In this document: positions 45,123 through 54,298 of the stretch, piece by piece | Layout: each line of letters begins with the position of its first letter | How positions within the stretch are numbered: position 1 is the stretch's first letter | Assembly: GCA_943329665.2 (NCBI GenBank) | Contig: CALQEU020000010.1 | Location: 1 to 64,000, forward strand | Length of the DNA: 64,000 nt | Reading direction: 5' to 3' | From: JAJTFW01 sp903922455 | GTDB lineage: Bacteria; Bacteroidota; Bacteroidia; AKYH767-A; OLB10 | Position numbers and translations under genes: made by a program | The notes under the pieces: model-generated | Databases searched by the model: none | Told to the model about the DNA's origin: nothing | Seen by the model: the letters and a program-made list of their open reading frames with translations, nothing else

Positions 45123-45629
45123 ATGACAAAAGTGGTAATTAATGGTTCTACCGACTTAAAAGTAGAACATAATGGTACGGATTTATTAGTCAACGGAACT
45201 AAAAAAGTTTTTGATTTAAAGAAGTTGCATCACGGATCCTTCCATCTTTTAATCGATGGTGCATCCTATAATGTGGAAGTGATTAGCTCCAATACTAAAG
45301 AGAAAAAACATATTATTAGCTTAAATGGAAAGGTGCTACACATTCAAATGCGTGATCGTTATGATGATTTGTTGAAAGAGTTGGGTATGGACGCGTCCTC
45401 TGCTCTACGGGTTGGTGACTTAAAAGCACCAATGCCCGGATTGGTAGTGAATATTCCTGTGAAAGAAGGGGATCTTGTTAAAAAAGGCGACACCTTAGTC
45501 ATTCTGGAAGCCATGAAAATGGAGAACGCTCTAAAGGCAACCGTTGATGCAACCGTTAAAAAGGTGGCTGTAACAAAAGGTAAAGTAGTGGATAAAAATG
45601 AAATACTTATTTATTTAAGTGAACAATAA
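45123..45629 (+). CDS. Biotin carboxyl carrier protein (acyl-CoA carboxylase subunit)
   Basis: 168-residue biotin carrier. The C-terminal biotinyl domain is complete: LKAPMPGLVVNIPVKEGDLV, then EAMKMEN with the biotinylated lysine at K132, then VAVTKGKVVDKNEILIYL. The N-terminal 90 residues form a small beta-rich domain seen in free-standing carrier subunits of propionyl- or methylcrotonyl-CoA-type carboxylases of Bacteroidota. The carboxylase and carboxyltransferase partners are not in the window. It is followed 15 bp later by the superoxide dismutase. Confidence 0.92.
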   Translation: MTKVVINGSTDLKVEHNGTDLLVNGTKKVFDLKKLHHGSFHLLIDGASYNVEVISSNTKEKKHIISLNGKVLHIQMRDRYDDLLKELGMDASSALRVGDLKAPMPGLVVNIPVKEGDLVKKGDTLVILEAMKMENALKATVDATVKKVAVTKGKVVDKNEILIYLSEQ

Positions 45630-45644
45630 AGTAAAACTAAAAAT

Positions 45645-46352
45645 ATGGAAAATTCATTTTCGCGACGCGAATTCATCAAAGTAAGCGCACTATCAACAGC
45701 AGGTGTAGTGGCTGCCAACTCAGGAATATTTGCCACTCCTCATGGAGATCCCAATTTCAAATTGCCTCCCATTCCTTACGACCTTAAATCGTTGGAACCA
45801 CATATTGATGCCTTGACCATGGAGATTCATTATACGAAGCATCATCAAGCATATGTCGATAATTTAAATAAGCTCTGCTCCGACATGCATATTCATGATC
45901 CGAATTTGGAGAATATTTTAAGAATGGTATCAAAGTATCCGCAAGGAGTTCGTAATAATGCAGGTGGCCATTGGAACCATTCTATGTTTTGGACCATCAT
46001 AAAGCCTAACGGTGGTGGCGTACCGAAAGGGAAGTTATTGGAAGCAATTAATACTTCATTTGAAAGTTTTGAAAAATTTAAGGAACTGTTTGCCAATGAA
46101 GCAAAAAATCGTTTCGGTAGCGGATGGGCTTGGTTAATAAAAAATAATGAAGGTAAGTTGCAAATTTGTTCTACTCCGAATCAAGATAATCCGTTGATGG
46201 ATCTTGCGGATGTGAAAGGTACACCCATTTTATGTTTGGATGTATGGGAGCACGCCTACTATTTAAAATATCAAAACAAACGACTTGATTATATCAATGC
46301 TTGGTGGAATGTAGTGAATTGGGATGTGGTGATGGGCAGAATGATGATGTAG
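45645..46352 (+). CDS. Tat-exported Fe/Mn superoxide dismutase
   Basis: 235-residue superoxide dismutase with an N-terminal twin-arginine signal (SRREFIKVSALSTAGVVAA), so export in a folded, metal-loaded state is likely. All four metal ligands are visible in their family motifs: HYTKHHQAYVDNLN, GGHWNHSMFW, and LDVWEHAYYLKYQN (Asp and His). The metal, Fe or Mn, cannot be decided from what I can see. It follows the biotin carrier gene after 15 bp. The window also encodes TatA (8371). A strong terminator follows at 46396. Confidence 0.94.
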   Translation: MENSFSRREFIKVSALSTAGVVAANSGIFATPHGDPNFKLPPIPYDLKSLEPHIDALTMEIHYTKHHQAYVDNLNKLCSDMHIHDPNLENILRMVSKYPQGVRNNAGGHWNHSMFWTIIKPNGGGVPKGKLLEAINTSFESFEKFKELFANEAKNRFGSGWAWLIKNNEGKLQICSTPNQDNPLMDLADVKGTPILCLDVWEHAYYLKYQNKRLDYINAWWNVVNWDVVMGRMMM

Positions 46353-46395
46353 AAATGGCTCAATTTTAAAACGCGCAAATCCCATGGTTTAAAAT

Positions 46396-46429
46396 AACAA
46401 AGCCTTGGGTTTAACCCCAAGGCTTTGTT
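46396..46429. terminator. Bidirectional terminator between superoxide dismutase and OmpA lipoprotein genes
   Basis: AACAAAGCCTTGGG (46396-46409) and CCCAAGGCTTTGTT (46416-46429) form a perfect 14-bp stem with a 6-nt loop, between convergent genes. It has a strong GC core and a TTGTT trailer. Confidence 0.85.
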
Positions 46430-46445
46430 GTATTTGATGATTAAA

Positions 46446-47285
46446 TTATTTCGGTTCCAACATTTTGAAAAACTGATCCAATTGTGGTAAAATTACAATG
46501 CGTGTTCTGCGGTTTAATGAGCGACCATCCGTGCTGGCATTGCTGGTTAAAGGAACATATTCACTGCGACCAGCAGCAATCATTCTAGCCGGATCAACAC
46601 CATAATTTTTCTGAAGTATACGAACCACCGAAGTAGCGCGCATCACACTTAAATCCCAGTTGTCTTTAATAGAACCTGTAGAGATCGCTTTGTTATCAGT
46701 ATGACCTTCTACCATAAACTGAACTTCAGGTTGCGCTTTGATTACTTCAGCCACTTTGCCAAGAACAGTTTTAGCACGAGCAGTAATATTATAACTTCCA
46801 CTGCTAAATAACATTTTATCAGAGATACTGATGAATACTGCACTTCCTTCAACATTGATGGTTACATCTTCATCATTTATATCTTTCAATGCTCCTTTTA
46901 AATTAAGGACTAAAGCCATATTTAAAGAATCTTTATGTGCCATGGCGCTCTGCAAATCTTTGATGTATGAATCTTTTGAATTGATATTCTCTAAAGATTT
47001 ACGGATGCTTTCTGATTGTGTAGAATTAATTACTGACATATTGCTCAATTGCTGCAACATGGTCGTACTGTTGGCTTTTACGTAAGCAAGCTCTTGACCT
47101 AATCGAACGTTCTCGGCGGAAGATCTTCCGCTTTCATCTAAACACTTCTGAAGATTACTTTCAATGACTCCACAATCCTTCTTTAAAGTCTCGTACATTG
47201 CACTTTGCTTGTTGTACTTTTTTCGACTCACGCAACCTGTAGTCACGATACTGATGGCTAGAATAGCTACTAAAATTTTATTCAT
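46446..47285 (-). CDS. OmpA-family peptidoglycan-binding lipoprotein
   Basis: 279-residue lipoprotein (signal and lipobox: MNKILVAILAISIVTTGC). A coiled-coil middle (about 30-125) is followed by an OmpA C-terminal domain (about 145-265): VFISISDKMLFSSGSYNITA, VQFMVEGHTDNKAIS, WDLSVMRATSVVRIL and AAGRSEYVPL with NRRTRIVILP. It should link the outer membrane to peptidoglycan. It is monocistronic and converges with the superoxide dismutase gene. Confidence 0.92.
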   Translation of the reverse strand: MNKILVAILAISIVTTGCVSRKKYNKQSAMYETLKKDCGVIESNLQKCLDESGRSSAENVRLGQELAYVKANSTTMLQQLSNMSVINSTQSESIRKSLENINSKDSYIKDLQSAMAHKDSLNMALVLNLKGALKDINDEDVTINVEGSAVFISISDKMLFSSGSYNITARAKTVLGKVAEVIKAQPEVQFMVEGHTDNKAISTGSIKDNWDLSVMRATSVVRILQKNYGVDPARMIAAGRSEYVPLTSNASTDGRSLNRRTRIVILPQLDQFFKMLEPK

Positions 47286-47763
47286 TGTTTTATTTTTAAT
47301 TGATTTTTATTTCGTTCTGCAAAATTACGCTTATCATTTTTATAAAATTTGATGGAAGTTAGAATGTATTTACATTTGATTGTTGGTTCTTTGTATTCAA
47401 TTGACTCTCACCTATACACAGTGCTTTTTAGCCGCAAATTAAGTTTTAACAAAGCCTCGCAATCAAATTTTGCATTTCTAATGGTTGCCTCTTTACTATT
47501 AAACAATTATTATAATCAGTCGATAAAATCGCTGAAAGCAACATTTTATAACAACTAACACTTGTTATAGGTTAATACCGGCAGTATTATTCTTTGGGAA
47601 AAGGGTTGTTTTAGGAAGCATTCAATCAATATTTTACAATGATCTGAGCACCATTTTTAAGGGAAGTTTAAAAGTGCTGTAATTAAAGAATGGGTGTGTG
47701 TACAATTTGAATTTTGCACTTTAAGTCCTATTAATTTTATTTTATCTTCACCCACATATATCT
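47286..47763. other. Divergent intergenic region upstream of the N-glycan cluster
   Basis: 478 bases between the divergent OmpA lipoprotein and permease genes. It contains two adjacent inverted repeats at 47547-47569 and 47573-47589. A 69-codon plus-strand ORF (47349-47558) overlaps the first and has no recognisable content; I do not call it. No clear -33/-7 pair was found for the permease gene. Confidence 0.5.
47547..47589. promoter_or_regulatory. Two adjacent inverted repeats, candidate operators
   Basis: TATAACAA (47547-47554) pairs with TTGTTATA (47562-47569) over a 7-nt spacer. TAATAC (47573-47578) pairs with GTATTA (47584-47589) over a 5-nt spacer. Both lie about 175-215 nt upstream of the permease ATG and neither has a T-run, so operator sites for a regulator of the cluster are more likely than a terminator (inference). 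Confidence 0.35.
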
Positions 47764-49206
47764 ATGGTCAACCACTCTAACTCCCGTGCATCTCTTCCCA
47801 TCCTGATCTCCGTGTTCTTTTTTTGGGGCTTCGTTGCAGCCAGCAATGACATTCTAATTCCTGTTTTTAAAGAAAAGTTAAACCTGGAGCAATGGCAAAG
47901 TCAAATGATTTCATTTGCATTTTATGTCGCTTATACTATTGGTTCGTTGATCTATTATTTTGCTTCGAAAGCAAGTGGAGGAGATATTTTAAATAGAATA
48001 GGTTATAAAAATGGTATCGCTCTCGGACTTGTCATTTCAGCATTGGGTACTTTGTTGTTTTTCCCCGCAGCAGATTCTGCTTCTTTTGGGTTGATGATTT
48101 CCGGACTCTTTATCGTTGGACTTGGGTTTTCATTGCAACAAACTGCTGCCAATCCATTAGCCATCACCATGGGGAATCCGAAAAAGGGCGCACAACGTTT
48201 AAGTTTAGCCGGAGGAATTAATAATATTGGAACTACGATCGGACCGCTGATCGTGAGCTTCGCCATTTTCGGTTCGCTAAAAGCAGGCGAGCATTTGGAC
48301 TCGCTTTCTGCAGTGAAAACTCCTTATTTAATTTTAGGTGTGGCTTTTGTTGTGGTAGCTATCATTTTCAAATTTTCTTCTTTACCAAATCAAATTCGTC
48401 ATGAAGATAATGTTGTGGAGTCCGCTTCAGCAAGCAAAGTGTCTTATAAATCTGCACTTTCGTATCCGCAATTGTGGATGGGAATGATAGCCATTTTTTT
48501 ATATGTTGGTGTTGAAGTTTCAACGGCATCTAATCTTCCGGAGTTTATGCGCGTTCATTTGCAAACGCCCACAAGTGAAATTGCACCTTACGTTTCTTTG
48601 TTCTGGGCGAGTTTGATGATTGGTCGTTGGACAGGTGCCGTAGGAGCATTTGATTTGAAAAGAAATGTAAGGACCTTCTTGAATTTTATTTTACCATATG
48701 CAGCATTTGGTGTTTTCTTATTCGCGAATCGTATTGCGAATAATGATCTGACTCCGTTTTATGTTTATGCATTTGTAATTATTCTGATCATCATTGCTGA
48801 TATTCTAAGTAGAGGAAATCCCGCAAGACAACTTTTACTTTTCTCCTGTTGTGGAATTGTAGCATTGTTAGTGGGTATTTGTGCCGATGGGTTGATCAGC
48901 GTATATGCATTCATCAGCGTTGGTTTGTTTTGTTCAACATTATGGCCGTGTATTTTCACACTTGCTATTGCAGGATTGGGAAAACATACAAACGAAGGTT
49001 CAAGCTTTTTGATTATGATGATTATGGGTGGAGGATTTGTAAGTCTACTGCAAGGCTGGCTCGCTTCCGATCATCTACTCGGTATTCAAGCAAGTTATGT
49101 AGTCGGGATTCTTTGTTTTTTGTATTTAGCGTACTATGGGTGGAAAGTGAAAAATATTTTGGCTGTTCAAGGGATTCATTATGATAAGGCAATAACTTCA
49201 CATTGA
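47764..49206 (+). CDS. MFS sugar permease, FucP/NagP-like
   Basis: 480-residue inner-membrane transporter with 12 hydrophobic segments. The opening PILISVFFFWGFVAASNDILIPVFK and the segment GLGFSLQQTAANPLAITMGNP followed by RLSLAGGINNIGTTIGPLIV are characteristic of the FucP-type family, which in Bacteroidota includes N-acetylglucosamine and fucose permeases. It heads the plus-strand glycan cluster, followed by hexosaminidase, mannosidases and glycosylasparaginase, so GlcNAc import is the best guess. Specificity is not proven by sequence. Confidence 0.9.
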   Translation: MVNHSNSRASLPILISVFFFWGFVAASNDILIPVFKEKLNLEQWQSQMISFAFYVAYTIGSLIYYFASKASGGDILNRIGYKNGIALGLVISALGTLLFFPAADSASFGLMISGLFIVGLGFSLQQTAANPLAITMGNPKKGAQRLSLAGGINNIGTTIGPLIVSFAIFGSLKAGEHLDSLSAVKTPYLILGVAFVVVAIIFKFSSLPNQIRHEDNVVESASASKVSYKSALSYPQLWMGMIAIFLYVGVEVSTASNLPEFMRVHLQTPTSEIAPYVSLFWASLMIGRWTGAVGAFDLKRNVRTFLNFILPYAAFGVFLFANRIANNDLTPFYVYAFVIILIIIADILSRGNPARQLLLFSCCGIVALLVGICADGLISVYAFISVGLFCSTLWPCIFTLAIAGLGKHTNEGSSFLIMMIMGGGFVSLLQGWLASDHLLGIQASYVVGILCFLYLAYYGWKVKNILAVQGIHYDKAITSH

Positions 49207-49294
49207 TACAAAGATCAGGAGTAAGTAAATGCGATATGATTAAATAAATATGTTGTCTGTAATGTTAGATGGATGTATTAAAGTACCTGTAAAA

Positions 49295-51529
49295 ATGAAG
49301 ATTAATATAATAAATTCGCTCGTCCTAATTTTACTTTTTTCTTCACATGTCTTCTCTCAGAAAGTATCTTTAATTCCACTCCCCAATAAAATTTCTTCCG
49401 CTCCTAAAAAGTTTACCATTTCTTCTGCGACAAAAATTTTAGCAAATGGTGACATGGCCATACAAGCAGCTGAACTTTTTAATTCATGGTTGAAGCAAAC
49501 AAACGGATATGCATTGCCGATAGTTTCCACGGTTTTAAGGAAAGATCGATACATCGCATTTTCAATGATCAATGATACTTCAGAAAAGTACATGTTGAAA
49601 GTGAAACGAAGGTTTGTGCTTTTAGAAGGAGGTGCTGCTGGACTAATCAGAGGCACTAGCACTTTGTTGCAGTTGGCTTTTCAGTCACTTGAAACTAAAA
49701 ATAAAATTCCTTGTCAAACTATTTATGATCAACCTAAATTTGGTTATCGTGGTGTGCATTTGGATGTATCTCGCCATTTTTTATCGAAGGAGTTTGTGAA
49801 AAGATACATTGATCTACTTGCTCTCTATAAGATGAATACTTTTCATTGGCATCTTACCGATGATCAAGGATGGAGAATTCAAATTATTAAGTATCCCCGA
49901 CTCACCGATGTGGGCTCATGGAGAAGTGGAAGTATGATTGGTCCCTACCGAAATCAACAATTCGATTCTATTCCCTACGGTGGATTCTACACGCAGAATG
50001 ACATTCGTGAAGTGGTATACTATGCTTCGCAACGTCAAATTACCATCATTCCTGAAATTGAAATGCCTGGACATTCTCTTGCCGCTTTAGCGGCCTATCC
50101 AGAGTATTCTTGTTTGGGTACAGTGAAGGAAGTGGGAAGAGCTTGGGGAGGATTTGATGATGTGTTTTGTGTGAATGATTCTACTTTTTCTTTTCTGGAA
50201 GATGTTCTTTCCGAAGTCATCGAATTGTTTCCTTCAAAATATATTCATATCGGAGGCGATGAATGTCCGAAATTAAGATGGAGCCAATGCCCAAAATGTT
50301 TAAATACTCGCTTTGAAAAGAATTTGAATAACGAAGATGAGTTACAAAGTTATTTCATTCAGCGTATAGAAAAATTTCTAAATAGTAAAGACCGGCAAAT
50401 TATTGGATGGGATGAAATTTTAGAAGGCGGACTCGCGCCTAACGCCACGGTAATGAGTTGGAGAGGAATTGATGGTGGAAAAACAGCGGCACGATCTGGA
50501 CATAACGCAATTATGTCGCCCGGCACCCATTGTTATTTCGATCACTATCAGGGGGAGAGAGCAACAGAGCCTTTGGCATTCGGAGGGTATACCACATTGG
50601 AAAAAGTTTATTCATATCGACCCATTCCCGATTCGTTAACGAAAGATGAACAGAAATTTATTTTAGGTGCCCAAGCAAATTTGTGGACCGAATATATGTA
50701 TGATGAAAAGCAAGTGGAGTACATGCTGTTTCCACGATTGTGCGCCCTTTCGGAAGTGTTGTGGACCGATACCGTGTGGCATAATGAAAAAAGTTTTTAT
50801 AAACGCGTTTTGCAAAATCAACATTTGCTAGATTCTTTTCATGTGAATTATTCGAATACATGGCATTTGCCTTCTTTAAAGATTGGTGGAGGAGAAAAAG
50901 TTCCTTCTTTGCTTTTATCCTTATCCTCAAAAGTTCCGCAAAGCATACAAACTGCATGGGAAGATGACAACGGAGTTTCCGAATTCACAGCGTATCGGAA
51001 TCCGAAAACAGTAAGTTCGACAGGAAAATTATTAGTTCGAAGCAACTACAATCAGCATGAAACAATAGTTAAATATCCGTTTGAATTTTCAAAAGTAACA
51101 GGAGCCAAAATTAATCTCATTACCCCCGGTAATAAAAGTTATGCGAATCTGCCCATCACGTTGGTTGATGGAATTACGGGAGCCTTTCCATGGACGGGTA
51201 AGCATTGGATTGGTTGGATTGGAAAAAGTCCTGAAGTACAGATAGACTTTTCCAGTATACAAAAAGTGGATAGCATTGTCGTTGTTTATTTACACGATCC
51301 GGTAAGTTGGATTCATGCTCCCGCAAGTATAAGTTATGGAGAAACCGATTTGCAGTTTGAATCTCAAAAAACAACAACAACCGAAGCCATCAATCGTATT
51401 TCAATTCCAGTAAATATGGAAATGAAAAATATTCATCTCCGCTTCAATTCCATCGGCCTAAACCCCGAAGGCACCGCAGGCGCTGGACAAAATGGATGGC
51501 TTTTTGTTTCGGAGATATTAGTATATTAA
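49295..51529 (+). CDS. GH20 beta-N-acetylhexosaminidase, secreted
   Basis: 744 residues from the ATG at 49295; the ORF extends to 49250 but the internal start places the signal peptide (MKINIINSLVLILLFSSHVFS) at the N-terminus. An N-terminal GH20b-type domain precedes the catalytic barrel: FGYRGVHLDVSRHF, the HWHLTDDQGWR motif, and HIGGDECPK with the catalytic Asp-Glu pair at 322-323. Later come WDEILEGG and GAQANLWTEYM. A C-terminal discoidin-like region (about 600-744) may bind carbohydrate. It releases terminal GlcNAc/GalNAc, here probably from N-glycan antennae or the chitobiose core. It follows the permease gene after about 90 bp. Confidence 0.93.
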   Translation: MKINIINSLVLILLFSSHVFSQKVSLIPLPNKISSAPKKFTISSATKILANGDMAIQAAELFNSWLKQTNGYALPIVSTVLRKDRYIAFSMINDTSEKYMLKVKRRFVLLEGGAAGLIRGTSTLLQLAFQSLETKNKIPCQTIYDQPKFGYRGVHLDVSRHFLSKEFVKRYIDLLALYKMNTFHWHLTDDQGWRIQIIKYPRLTDVGSWRSGSMIGPYRNQQFDSIPYGGFYTQNDIREVVYYASQRQITIIPEIEMPGHSLAALAAYPEYSCLGTVKEVGRAWGGFDDVFCVNDSTFSFLEDVLSEVIELFPSKYIHIGGDECPKLRWSQCPKCLNTRFEKNLNNEDELQSYFIQRIEKFLNSKDRQIIGWDEILEGGLAPNATVMSWRGIDGGKTAARSGHNAIMSPGTHCYFDHYQGERATEPLAFGGYTTLEKVYSYRPIPDSLTKDEQKFILGAQANLWTEYMYDEKQVEYMLFPRLCALSEVLWTDTVWHNEKSFYKRVLQNQHLLDSFHVNYSNTWHLPSLKIGGGEKVPSLLLSLSSKVPQSIQTAWEDDNGVSEFTAYRNPKTVSSTGKLLVRSNYNQHETIVKYPFEFSKVTGAKINLITPGNKSYANLPITLVDGITGAFPWTGKHWIGWIGKSPEVQIDFSSIQKVDSIVVVYLHDPVSWIHAPASISYGETDLQFESQKTTTTEAINRISIPVNMEMKNIHLRFNSIGLNPEGTAGAGQNGWLFVSEILVY

Positions 51530-51700
51530 AAGGATGGTGAATTCATGCCGCAAGGCTTTGTGATAACGGCTTGTCAAAAGATCGCTGCGCCGCTGATTGC
51601 CGTTGCTAACGTTGCGTTTAAATCTAGATTTTCATGGGGCAATTTATTTTATATATTAGAGTAAATTAATTATTTCCTCAAATAGATTATATATTTGTAA
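51530..51700. other. Intergenic spacer before the beta-mannosidase
   Basis: 171 bases with a GC-richer island (about 51545-51615, many GC-rich short inverted pieces such as GCCGTTGC) and a -7-like TATATTTG at its right end. No gene or perfect hairpin was seen. Confidence 0.4.
51690..51697 (+). promoter_or_regulatory. Putative -7 element for the beta-mannosidase
   Basis: TATATTTG matches TAnnTTTG and ends 3 nt before the ATG at 51701, suggesting an internal promoter and a leaderless transcript. No clear -33 box. Confidence 0.4.
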
Positions 51701-54196
51701 ATGATTTCTCCTCGGTTAATATTCAATTCGCTCCTCCTGGGACTTTTATTTTTTATTAATTGCAATTCTTTTGCTCAGATTATTCCGCTCTCCAACTGGA
51801 CCTTCAAGCAATCTACATCAAAGAAATGGCTACCCGCACAAGTGCCTGGAACTGTTCATACGGATTTATTAAGAAATAAAATCATCAAGGATCCTTTTGT
51901 CGACGATAACGAAAAGAATGTCCAGTGGGTAGGAGAAGCCAACTGGGATTATCAATGTAAATTTTCTTGCGATGAATCCATCTTAGGAAAACCACAAATA
52001 CATTTAAATTTTGAAGGACTCGATACGTATGCAGATGTTTATTTGAATGATTCTTTAATTCTAAGTGTGGATAATATGTTTCGTTCTTGGAAGGTGAATG
52101 TAAAAACTATTCTAAGAAAGAAGAATACGCTTTTAGTGAAATTTAAATCGCCAGAAGCCGAAGCAAAGTTAGCCGCACAGAAGTTGAACTACACCTTACC
52201 AGAAGGCTTGCGTAGCTTCACGCGCAAAGCACAATTTCATTACGGATGGGATTTTGCTCCTAAACTTTTAACTTGCGGAATTTGGAAGGAAGTGAATTTA
52301 GTAGCAGAGAATGAAGTGTCATTGAATTCAATTCGGGTTCAGTCAAAAGTAAGTCAGGGTGATACAGTCATTGGTCAGGCGTTTGTTAAAATCAATGCTA
52401 CTATTCAGAAAAAATCAAATTTGTCATTTGCAATTAAAGGAACTGGTGTGAGTATTTTGCACGAAGTAAATATTCAGCGTGGCGAGCAAACAGTTGTGAT
52501 TCCGTTTGTTTTTCCAAATGCTCAAAAATGGCAAATCAATGGAAAAGGAGAACAACCTATTTATAAAATAGTTTGCCGATTGGAAGAAGATACATTGAAT
52601 CAAGTAACATGTAAAACCGGATTTCGCACAGCAGAGTTAATAACAAATAAAGACGTTATTGGAAATGAATTTGGATTTCGAGTGAATGGTAAAGATGTAT
52701 TTGTTCGAGGAGCCAATATGGTTCCGCCCGATGTGTTTTTACCAAATGTAAAGGATTATGAATACGAATCTTTAGTTCTAAAAGCAAAGGAAGCAGGAAT
52801 GAATATGCTACGTGTTTGGGGTGGAGGAGTTTATTTGCCGGATGTATTTTATGATTATTGTGATCAAAATGGAATTATGGTTTGGCAAGATTTTATGTTT
52901 GCATGTAGTATGATTCCAGGCGATAAGGCTTTTGCAGCGAATGTAAGAACAGAAGCTATTCAACAAGTGGAACTATTGTCATCCCATCCTTGTATTGTAT
53001 TATGGTGTGGAAATAACGAGAGTGATGAAGGCTGGCATAATTGGGGTTGGCAAAAACAATTTAATTATTCATCTGCAGATTCAACAAAAATTTGGAATGA
53101 TTATAAAAATGTATTTCAATCCATTTTATCTAATGTAGTAGATTCTTTACATCCATCATGTTCGTATTGGTCTTCTTCTCCAGCGATTGGTTGGGGACGA
53201 AAGGAAAGTATGTTGTCGGGCGACAGTCATTATTGGGGTGTATGGTGGGGCATGGAAGATTTTGAAGTATACAAAAAGAAAACAGGACGATTCATGAGTG
53301 AATATGGATTTCAATCGATGGCGGATGTGAGTTCGTATCGATCAAGTATTTCTAAAATTGATTTTTCGTCAACAACATTTTTAAATCATCAAAAACATCC
53401 AAAAGGATTTCAAACCATCAATGAATACCTGAAGCGTTATTTTAAAGTTCCAACTACTATTGATGATTATGCCTACCTCTCGCAGTTGCAACAAGCGTAC
53501 GGAATGGACATCGCTACCAAAGCACATCGCAGTGCATTTCCGATTTGTAGAGGCACTTTGTTTTGGCAGTTTAATGATTGCTGGCCTGCAGTGTCTTGGA
53601 GTAGTCTTTCAAATAATCTCCAGACCAAATTAGTCTATGCTACGTTCAAGCATAATTTCGATGCGCTGTTTGTCACTACTTCAGAAACAGAAAGAGGATT
53701 ATCAACTTATTTGCATTACGACGGACAAGAGTCCATCTCTATCACTGTTAGATTGTATTATGTCCGAACAGATACTATGACAGAACCCATATCCATCGAT
53801 GAGCGTTATTTAATTCTGAATCCCGATACCGTGATCAAGGATTGTATATTCTTTCCGAATCACCAGATGAGAAATTTGGATACAAATCATATTGTACTAG
53901 TTACGGAAGTAATTGATAATTTTCATTTCAATGTCATTTATCGAGATTATTTCTTTCGTAATCGTCCTAATAAAATGGATTTCTATCCCGCCAATGTGAA
54001 ATTATTGATGATCGATAGTACAAGTATGATCGTTACTGCCAATGTATTTACGTATGGTTTGTATTTTTATGATGAAGAAGGAAAATGCACCTTCGATAAT
54101 AATGGACTTCATCTTTTGCCCAACGAAAGGAAGCTGATTAATTTCACAGGGCCAGCAGATAAAATTAAATGGAAGTGTTGGAATAATATGAAATAA
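51701..54196 (+). CDS. GH2 beta-mannosidase, secreted
   Basis: 831 residues with a signal peptide (LIFNSLLLGLLFFINCNSFAQ). The GH2 architecture is visible: sugar-binding domain (WLPAQVPGTVHTDLLRNKII), Ig-like domain, then the barrel with RGANMVPPDVFLP, LRVWGGGVYLPDVFYDYCDQNGI, the acid/base E440 in LWCGNNESDEG and the nucleophile E534 in FMSEYGFQSM. The VPGTVHTDL and GANMVPPD motifs point to beta-mannosidase rather than beta-galactosidase. It would cut the Man-beta-1,4-GlcNAc bond of the N-glycan core. A -7-like box ends 3 nt before its ATG. Confidence 0.92.
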   Translation: MISPRLIFNSLLLGLLFFINCNSFAQIIPLSNWTFKQSTSKKWLPAQVPGTVHTDLLRNKIIKDPFVDDNEKNVQWVGEANWDYQCKFSCDESILGKPQIHLNFEGLDTYADVYLNDSLILSVDNMFRSWKVNVKTILRKKNTLLVKFKSPEAEAKLAAQKLNYTLPEGLRSFTRKAQFHYGWDFAPKLLTCGIWKEVNLVAENEVSLNSIRVQSKVSQGDTVIGQAFVKINATIQKKSNLSFAIKGTGVSILHEVNIQRGEQTVVIPFVFPNAQKWQINGKGEQPIYKIVCRLEEDTLNQVTCKTGFRTAELITNKDVIGNEFGFRVNGKDVFVRGANMVPPDVFLPNVKDYEYESLVLKAKEAGMNMLRVWGGGVYLPDVFYDYCDQNGIMVWQDFMFACSMIPGDKAFAANVRTEAIQQVELLSSHPCIVLWCGNNESDEGWHNWGWQKQFNYSSADSTKIWNDYKNVFQSILSNVVDSLHPSCSYWSSSPAIGWGRKESMLSGDSHYWGVWWGMEDFEVYKKKTGRFMSEYGFQSMADVSSYRSSISKIDFSSTTFLNHQKHPKGFQTINEYLKRYFKVPTTIDDYAYLSQLQQAYGMDIATKAHRSAFPICRGTLFWQFNDCWPAVSWSSLSNNLQTKLVYATFKHNFDALFVTTSETERGLSTYLHYDGQESISITVRLYYVRTDTMTEPISIDERYLILNPDTVIKDCIFFPNHQMRNLDTNHIVLVTEVIDNFHFNVIYRDYFFRNRPNKMDFYPANVKLLMIDSTSMIVTANVFTYGLYFYDEEGKCTFDNNGLHLLPNERKLINFTGPADKIKWKCWNNMK

Positions 54197-54207
54197 ATTA
54201 TTGCCAT

Positions 54208-54252
54208 TATGACCTATTTATACCGTTACTTTTCCCTATGAAATAGGTCATA
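54208..54252. promoter_or_regulatory. 12-bp inverted repeat between GH2 and GH92 genes
   Basis: TATGACCTATTT (54208-54219) pairs perfectly with AAATAGGTCATA (54241-54252) across 21 nt. No T-run follows, so it could be a processing or attenuation stem, or an operator. It lies about 35-80 nt upstream of the GH92 -7-like box. Confidence 0.45.
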
Positions 54253-54286
54253 TCATTTAAATTTATGGAAGATGCGATATTTTGAT

Positions 54287-54294
54287 TATTTTTG
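54287..54294 (+). promoter_or_regulatory. Putative -7 element for the GH92 gene
   Basis: TATTTTTG fits TAnnTTTG and ends 4 nt before the ATG at 54299, so a second internal promoter giving a leaderless mRNA is possible. No -33 TTTG is seen. Confidence 0.4.
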
Positions 54295-54298
54295 ATTC

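Noticed and set aside
47349..47558. 69-codon plus-strand ORF upstream of the permease
   Set aside because: No recognisable content and it overlaps an inverted repeat in a divergent promoter region.
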